A program made the position numbers and the translations under genes. Positions 15,850-19,597 of a stretch of DNA of 19,597 nt are shown here, one piece after another (positions within the stretch are counted from its first letter, which is position 1; every line of letters begins with the position of its first letter). Location: positions 1 through 19,597 of the forward strand of contig JBFKAV010000054.1 in the NCBI GenBank assembly GCA_041621405.1. The letters run 5' to 3'. Under the pieces are notes generated by a model. That model was given only the letters and a program-made list of their open reading frames with translations. It did no database searches and was not told the DNA's origin. The DNA comes from JBFKAV01 sp041621405. GTDB lineage: Bacteria; Pseudomonadota; Alphaproteobacteria; Rhodobacterales; Rhodobacteraceae.

Positions 15850-15878
15850 TTTGGCGACGAGTCATGAGCCCCTGTCAA
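15850..15878 (-). promoter_or_regulatory. Tentative promoter for hpf-ptsN
   Basis: A perfect TTGACA lies at 15873-15878 on the minus strand, just after the lptB stop. The bases 17-18 nt further on (GCCAAA/CCAAAT) are a poor -10, so the call is weak. It would give a leader of about 175 nt. Confidence 0.25.
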
Positions 15879-15899
15879 CTCCGTCCGCTCCGGCGCCAA

Positions 15900-16661
15900 T
15901 CAGCCGATGCGGAAGTTCTTGCCCAGGTAGACGCGGCGCACGTTCTCGTCGCGCACCACCTCGTCCGGCGTGCCGCTCATCAGCACGGTGCCGTCGTGCA
16001 GAATGTAGGCGCGGTCGACGATCTCCAGCGTCTCGCGCACGTTGTGGTCGGTGATCAGGACCCCGATGCCGCGGCTCTTCAGGTCGTGCACCAGGCCGCG
16101 GATCTCGGCCACGGCGATCGGGTCGACGCCGGCGAAGGGCTCGTCGAGCAGCAAGTATTTCGGATCGGCCGCCAGGCAGCGCGCGATCTCCACCCGCCGC
16201 CGCTCGCCGCCCGAGAGCGAGACCGAGGGCGCGCGCCGCAGATGTTCGATCGAGAATTCCGAGAGCAGCTCCTCGAGCCGCTCGCGCCGCTTGTGCGGGT
16301 CCTTCTCGGCGATCTCGAGAATCGCCAGGATGTTGTCCTCGACCGAGAGCCCGCGGAAGATCGACACCTCCTGCGGCAGGTAGCCGATCCCGAGCTTGGC
16401 GCGGCGGTACATCGGCAGCAGCGTCACGTCGTTGCCGTCGATCGTCACGTGCCCGCCCTCGGGGTTGATCAGCCCGGCGATGCAGTAGAAACATGTCGTC
16501 TTGCCCGAGCCGTTCGGACCCAGAAGGGCAACCACCTCGCCGCGCCCCAGCGCCAGCGAGACGTCGCGGATCACCGGCCGGCGCTTGTAGCTCTTGCGGA
16601 GCGACGCCACCTTGAGCCCGGCGCCGCCCTCGGCCACGGTCAGCTCGGGGGTGGGGTTCAC
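15900..16661 (-). CDS. lptB: LPS export ABC transporter ATPase LptB
   Basis: ATPase of the LptB2FGC complex that pulls lipopolysaccharide out of the inner membrane. The 253-residue product has Walker A GPNGSGKTT, Q-loop YLPQEVSIFRGLSVEDN, signature LSGGERRRVEIARCL, Walker B YLLLDEPFAGVDP and H-loop ITDHNV, with the long IGYLPQE and VDRAYIL stretches typical of LptB. The start ATG at 16659-16661 overlaps the lptA stop by 4 nt, so the two are translationally coupled. N-terminal to the ABC fold there is a short extra segment, MNPTPELTVAEGGAG. The permeases LptF and LptG are not in the window. rpoN, the usual next gene in many proteobacteria, is missing. Confidence 0.97.
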   Translation of the reverse strand: MNPTPELTVAEGGAGLKVASLRKSYKRRPVIRDVSLALGRGEVVALLGPNGSGKTTCFYCIAGLINPEGGHVTIDGNDVTLLPMYRRAKLGIGYLPQEVSIFRGLSVEDNILAILEIAEKDPHKRRERLEELLSEFSIEHLRRAPSVSLSGGERRRVEIARCLAADPKYLLLDEPFAGVDPIAVAEIRGLVHDLKSRGIGVLITDHNVRETLEIVDRAYILHDGTVLMSGTPDEVVRDENVRRVYLGKNFRIG

Positions 16662-17167
16662 GGCGTAGCTCCGGTCTGCAGGATCGTCCGCACCCCGCCC
16701 TCGAGAAGCCCGGTGCCGTCCTCGAGATCAACGGTCAACTTCTCGGCCGACAGCGCGTTCTGCCCCTGGGTCAGGATCACGTCGCCGGTCATCACGATCA
16801 CGCCCGACTCGATGGTGTAGACAGCCTCGCGCGCCTCGGCCGCCTCGGCGCCAGATACCAGCGTCACCCCGCCCGAGGCCTCCAGCCGCTCGATCCGCCC
16901 GCCGGCGTCGCCGCCCTGGGACGCATAGCGCACCCGGACAGTGGCGGCGGTCAACCGCATCTCGCCCTGGCCCACAACCACGTTGCCGGAGAATACCGCG
17001 GTGCCGTCGGACTGGTCGACGGCGAGCTGCTCGGCGGTCACTTCCACCGGCGCCGCCGTGTCGTGCTGGAAGGCGCCGAACGGCACCTGCGCTCCCTGCG
17101 CCAGCGCCGCGAGGGGAACAACCGCGAGTGCTACGGAGGCCACGAGCCTGATGATCCCGAACCGCAT
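16658..17167 (-). CDS. lptA: LPS transport periplasmic protein LptA
   Basis: Periplasmic bridge protein that carries lipopolysaccharide from LptC to LptD in the outer membrane. The 169-residue product starts with a clear signal peptide, MRFGIIRLVASVALAVVPL, ending near AALAQ (about residue 24). It then shows repeating short beta strands of the OstA/LptA jelly-roll type, for example VEVTAEQLAVDQSDGTAVF and LSAEKLTVDLEDG. It lies 10 nt downstream of lptC and overlaps lptB by 4 nt, the standard arrangement. Confidence 0.92.
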   Translation of the reverse strand: MRFGIIRLVASVALAVVPLAALAQGAQVPFGAFQHDTAAPVEVTAEQLAVDQSDGTAVFSGNVVVGQGEMRLTAATVRVRYASQGGDAGGRIERLEASGGVTLVSGAEAAEAREAVYTIESGVIVMTGDVILTQGQNALSAEKLTVDLEDGTGLLEGGVRTILQTGATP

Positions 17168-17177
17168 TCCCGATCCC

Positions 17178-17786
17178 CTATTCCCCCGGCTCGTATATCA
17201 GCCGCACGCCGCCCTTGAAAACCAGAAGATAGGCCGCCGGGTTCTCCGGGTCCTGCGTCATTTCCATCGCCTCGGCGGCAATCCGCCCCGGCGGTCCCTC
17301 GGCCTCGACCGGCCCCGTCGACGCCAGCGACGTCCGGTCGAGCGCCGCCCACAGACCGTCGGTCTCGACCCGGTAGCCGGTCGACGTGGTCACCTCCACC
17401 CCGCCCTCCAGCTCGATCCGCTGCGCCGGGCTGTCCACTGCGCCCTGCTCGGCCACCGCCGTGACCCGGCTGCCGTCGGGCACCTCGAACTCGGCCGCAA
17501 GTCGCTCGGCGGTCATCCGCCCCGGCTCGGCGGGATCCGGCCGCGCCATTGCGGCCGTCAACGAAACCACGGTGCCGTCCTCGGTGACGCCCGAGAACTC
17601 CGGCGCCCCGATCCGGGCCTCGCGTGCGAATCGCTCCACATCGACCTCGGCGAAGGGAATCGCCGCGTCGGGGTCGATCTGCCGGGCAATTAGGAACAGG
17701 GTGGCCAGAAGCGCCAGCGCGCCGAGCGGCAGGATCACCTTGGCCCAGGCCACGAAGCGCGAGTAGAGTCTGCCCCCGGCCGCCAT
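17178..17786 (-). CDS. lptC: LPS export system protein LptC
   Basis: Inner-membrane-anchored periplasmic protein that accepts lipopolysaccharide from LptB2FG and passes it to LptA. The 202-residue product has one N-terminal membrane helix (about residues 14-34, AKVILPLGALALLATLFLIA) and a periplasmic beta-rich domain. Sequence conservation in LptC is low, so the call leans on the topology, the length and the position between kdsD and lptA. It begins 4 nt after the kdsD stop and is followed by lptA after 10 nt. Confidence 0.88.
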   Translation of the reverse strand: MAAGGRLYSRFVAWAKVILPLGALALLATLFLIARQIDPDAAIPFAEVDVERFAREARIGAPEFSGVTEDGTVVSLTAAMARPDPAEPGRMTAERLAAEFEVPDGSRVTAVAEQGAVDSPAQRIELEGGVEVTTSTGYRVETDGLWAALDRTSLASTGPVEAEGPPGRIAAEAMEMTQDPENPAAYLLVFKGGVRLIYEPGE

Positions 17787-17790
17787 CGGC

Positions 17791-18756
17791 TCAGGCCACG
17801 CCGGCGCGCAGACAGTCGTGGATGTGCAGGAGCCCGACCGCGCGCCTGCTGCCCTCCGGGTCCACGACGAAGAGGCAGGTGATCTTCCGCGCGTTCATCT
17901 CCTTGACCGCCTCCTCGGCCAGCGCCTCGGGGCCGATGGTGCGCGGGCCGCGGGTCATCACGTCGCCCGCGCTGTGGGTCAGGAGCCCCTCCATGTGCCG
18001 CCTCAGGTCGCCATCAGTCACGATGCCGGCAAGGCTACCATCCTCAGCGGTCACGCCCACCACCCCGAATCCCTTCTGGCTCATCATGAGCAGGGCTTCG
18101 CCCATTGGCACGGCCTCCGCCACCAGCGGCAGCTCGGCCGGACCGTGCATCAGGTCGCGCACCCGCGCGAGCCGGGCCCCGAGCTTGCCGCCAGGGTGGA
18201 AATCGCGGAACCGCTCCGGGGTGAACTCGCGATGCTCCATCAGCGCCACGGCAAGCGCGTCGCCCAAGGCCAGCGTCATCGTCGTCGAGGTCGTGGGCAC
18301 GTAACCCGTCTCGCAGGCCTCCGGCACCCGCGGCAGCACGATTCCGACGTCGGCGCGCCGAATCAGGGTCGAATCGCCGCGCCCCGCCACGCCGATCAGC
18401 GGGATCCCGAAGCGCCGGGTATGGGCCACGAGGTCGGCAAGCTCCGGCGTCTCTCCCGAATTCGACAGGACCAGCACCACGTCGCCCTGCGCCAGCATGC
18501 CGAGATCGCCGTGGCTGGCCTCGGCGGGATGGACGAAATGTGCCGGCGTCCCGGTCGAGGCCAGCGAGGCCGCGATCTTTCGCGCGATGTGACCCGACTT
18601 GCCCATGCCCGACACGATCACCCGGCCCTTCGCCGCCAGGATCGTCTCCACCGCCTCGGCGAAGCTCTCGCCAAGCGCCGGGCCCAGCGCCTCGAGCGCC
18701 TCAGCCTCTCGGGCGATCACCCGGCGCGCCGTCGCAAGGAAAGTCTCGCGGCTCAT
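17791..18756 (-). CDS. kdsD: D-arabinose-5-phosphate isomerase (KdsD/KpsF family)
   Basis: Converts ribulose 5-phosphate to arabinose 5-phosphate, the first step towards Kdo. The 321-residue product has an N-terminal SIS domain with VSGMGKSGHIARKIAASLAS, HPAEASHGDLGML and LSNSGETPEL, the catalytic-histidine motif FRDFHPGGKLG, and a C-terminal pair of CBS domains (VRDLMHGPAELPLV... and DVMTRGPRTIGPEAL...). This full layout is typical of KdsD and KpsF. It starts 9 nt after rnd and ends 4 nt before lptC, so it belongs to this operon. Kdo synthase (kdsA) and phosphatase (kdsC) are not in the window; a CMP-Kdo synthetase-like gene lies 10 kb away. Confidence 0.93.
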   Translation of the reverse strand: MSRETFLATARRVIAREAEALEALGPALGESFAEAVETILAAKGRVIVSGMGKSGHIARKIAASLASTGTPAHFVHPAEASHGDLGMLAQGDVVLVLSNSGETPELADLVAHTRRFGIPLIGVAGRGDSTLIRRADVGIVLPRVPEACETGYVPTTSTTMTLALGDALAVALMEHREFTPERFRDFHPGGKLGARLARVRDLMHGPAELPLVAEAVPMGEALLMMSQKGFGVVGVTAEDGSLAGIVTDGDLRRHMEGLLTHSAGDVMTRGPRTIGPEALAEEAVKEMNARKITCLFVVDPEGSRRAVGLLHIHDCLRAGVA

Positions 18757-18765
18757 GGCGCCGGC

Positions 18766-19380
18766 TCAGTCATGGGCGAAGATGTCGGTCCCGGGCCAGC
18801 CGGCAAGGTCGAGCCCGGCCCGCGTCGGCAGGAAGTCGAAGCATGCCTGCGCGATCTCGCTTCGCCCCTCGCGCGCAAGCCGTCCGTCCAGCGCGTCTTT
18901 CAGCCGGTGCAGGTACAGGACGTCCGAGGCCGCGTAGCCGAGCTGCGCCTCGCTCAGCTCCTCAGCGCCCCAGTCCGAGCTTTGCTGCTGCTTGGAGAGC
19001 TCGACCCCAAGCAGCTCCGAGACCAGGTACTTCAGGCCATGCTTGTCGGTATAGGTCCGGGTCAGCCGCGAGGCGATCTTGGTGCACCAGACCGGCCGCG
19101 TGACCACGCCGAACGCCGCCTGCAAGGCCGCGATGTCGAAGCGGGCGAAGTGGAAGAGCTTCAGCACCGCGGGGTCGGCCAGCATCGCGCAAAGCCGCGG
19201 CGCCTCCCTCTGGCCCGGAGAGATCTGCACCAGGTGCGCCGTGCCGTCGCCGGCCGAGAGCTGCACCAGGCAGAGCCGGTCGCGCCCGGGCACCAGGCCC
19301 ATGGTTTCGGTATCGATCGCCACGACCGGGCCGAGGTCGAGCCCATCGGGAAGATCGTTGCTGTGCAGGTGGATCGTCAT
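18766..19380 (-). CDS. rnd: Short ribonuclease D (DEDDy 3'-5' exonuclease)
   Basis: Exoribonuclease that trims RNA 3' ends, classically tRNA. The 204-residue product has only the exonuclease domain: VVAIDTETMG with D23 and E25, then LKLFHFARFDIAAL carrying the second acidic residue, and LGYAASDVLYLHRL with the Y-x3-D motif. It lacks the HRDC domains that make classical RNase D about 370 residues long, so it is the short form common in alphaproteobacteria. The start ATG at 19378-19380 has a GAGGGG site. It is the first visible gene of the run leading to kdsD and lptCAB, with a 9-nt gap. The 217 bp to its right contain no gene I can support. Confidence 0.9.
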   Translation of the reverse strand: MTIHLHSNDLPDGLDLGPVVAIDTETMGLVPGRDRLCLVQLSAGDGTAHLVQISPGQREAPRLCAMLADPAVLKLFHFARFDIAALQAAFGVVTRPVWCTKIASRLTRTYTDKHGLKYLVSELLGVELSKQQQSSDWGAEELSEAQLGYAASDVLYLHRLKDALDGRLAREGRSEIAQACFDFLPTRAGLDLAGWPGTDIFAHD

Positions 19381-19597
19381 CCTGCCCCTCGCGTGGTGGA
19401 ATGGGTAGTGCCCGGGTTGTCAGAGCTCGACGAGAATCGAACCTCTTTGGAGTGGCACTTTTCCAATATCGCTCAAATCCTTGCGCCCAAGCGTTCTTCC
19501 GTGCGGGTCTGACACGGCCGAAACGTGTACCGTATCTGGCTCGCATTCTTCACGAGGTCAATCGAGTAGGCGCATCGGCAGCGAAGCTGAGGATTGC
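19381..19597. other. Intergenic end region upstream of rnd
   Basis: No convincing coding frame. It should hold the promoter of the rnd-kdsD-lptCAB run. A minus-strand TTGACC is present at about 19556, but no matching -10 is seen. A short inverted repeat ACACG/CGTGT lies at 19512-19528. The string GAATCGAACC at 19434-19443 resembles a tRNA T-arm complement, but no tRNA folds around it. Confidence 0.4.

Noticed and set aside
15653..15865. Small minus-strand open frame in the lptB-hpf gap, considered as an rpoN remnant
   Set aside because: Its translation (Arg-, Gly- and Pro-rich) shows none of the RpoN C-terminal features such as the RpoN box.
19394..19443. tRNA-like signals on the minus strand: GGTTCGATTC and, further on, TCCACCA
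   Set aside because: The T-arm stem does not pair beyond two bases, the distance to the CCA is about 38 nt instead of 12, and no matching acceptor strand or anticodon arm is found. Chance resemblance is most likely.
17818..19512. Long open frame (564 codons) on the plus strand opposite kdsD and rnd
   Set aside because: Antisense to two well-supported genes; biased composition and no domain.

Overview
The window is a GC-rich bacterial chromosome segment, almost certainly from an alphaproteobacterium of the order Rhodobacterales (Rhodobacteraceae/Paracoccaceae type). This rests on strongly GC-biased third codon positions, the protein sequences of DnaK, DnaJ and the KpsM-type permease, and the gene order rnd-kdsD-lptC-lptA-lptB-hpf-ptsN. 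I could not run a database search, so no genus is given.

Left part (1-5466): reading leftwards on the minus strand are dnaK, dnaJ and uppP, then, after a 177-bp gap, the start of gltD, which runs off the window. dnaK has a recognisable promoter. Divergent from it, on the plus strand, is alkB, a DNA/RNA demethylase of the 2-oxoglutarate/Fe(II) family.

Middle part (5469-14593): this is a surface-polysaccharide region. A lone KpsM/Wzm-type ABC exporter permease lies on the minus strand. Just beyond its 3' end is a short frameshifted stretch that looks like the end of a decayed gene. Diverging rightwards on the plus strand are cysQ (PAP phosphatase), a kdsB-type CMP-Kdo synthetase, galU (UDP-glucose supply), two tandemly duplicated family-2-like glycosyltransferases, a GT14-like glycosyltransferase with a long extra C-terminal domain, and a two-module sulfotransferase. 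The last three genes are tightly packed (a 4-nt overlap, then a 7-nt gap). Together they suggest synthesis of a possibly sulfated extracellular glycan: GalU makes the donor, three transferases act on it, the sulfotransferase modifies it, and CysQ removes the inhibitory by-product PAP. The glycan itself is not known from the sequence.

Right part (14580-19380): a minus-strand run reads rnd, kdsD, lptC, lptA, lptB, a 231-bp gap, hpf, ptsN. It combines Kdo precursor formation (KdsD), the lipopolysaccharide transport bridge and its ATPase (LptC, LptA, LptB), ribosome hibernation (HPF) and the nitrogen-PTS IIA protein. In many other proteobacteria rpoN sits between lptB and hpf; here it is absent. 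The sulfotransferase and ptsN converge and overlap by 14 bp at their 3' ends.

No rRNA, tRNA, CRISPR array, insertion sequence or prophage gene was found, and no gene-free stretch exceeds 300 bp. Most of the window is ordinary core genome. The parts most worth a second look are the glycan/sulfotransferase locus, the decayed fragment next to the capsule permease, and the matching hairpins in the dnaK and hpf leaders.
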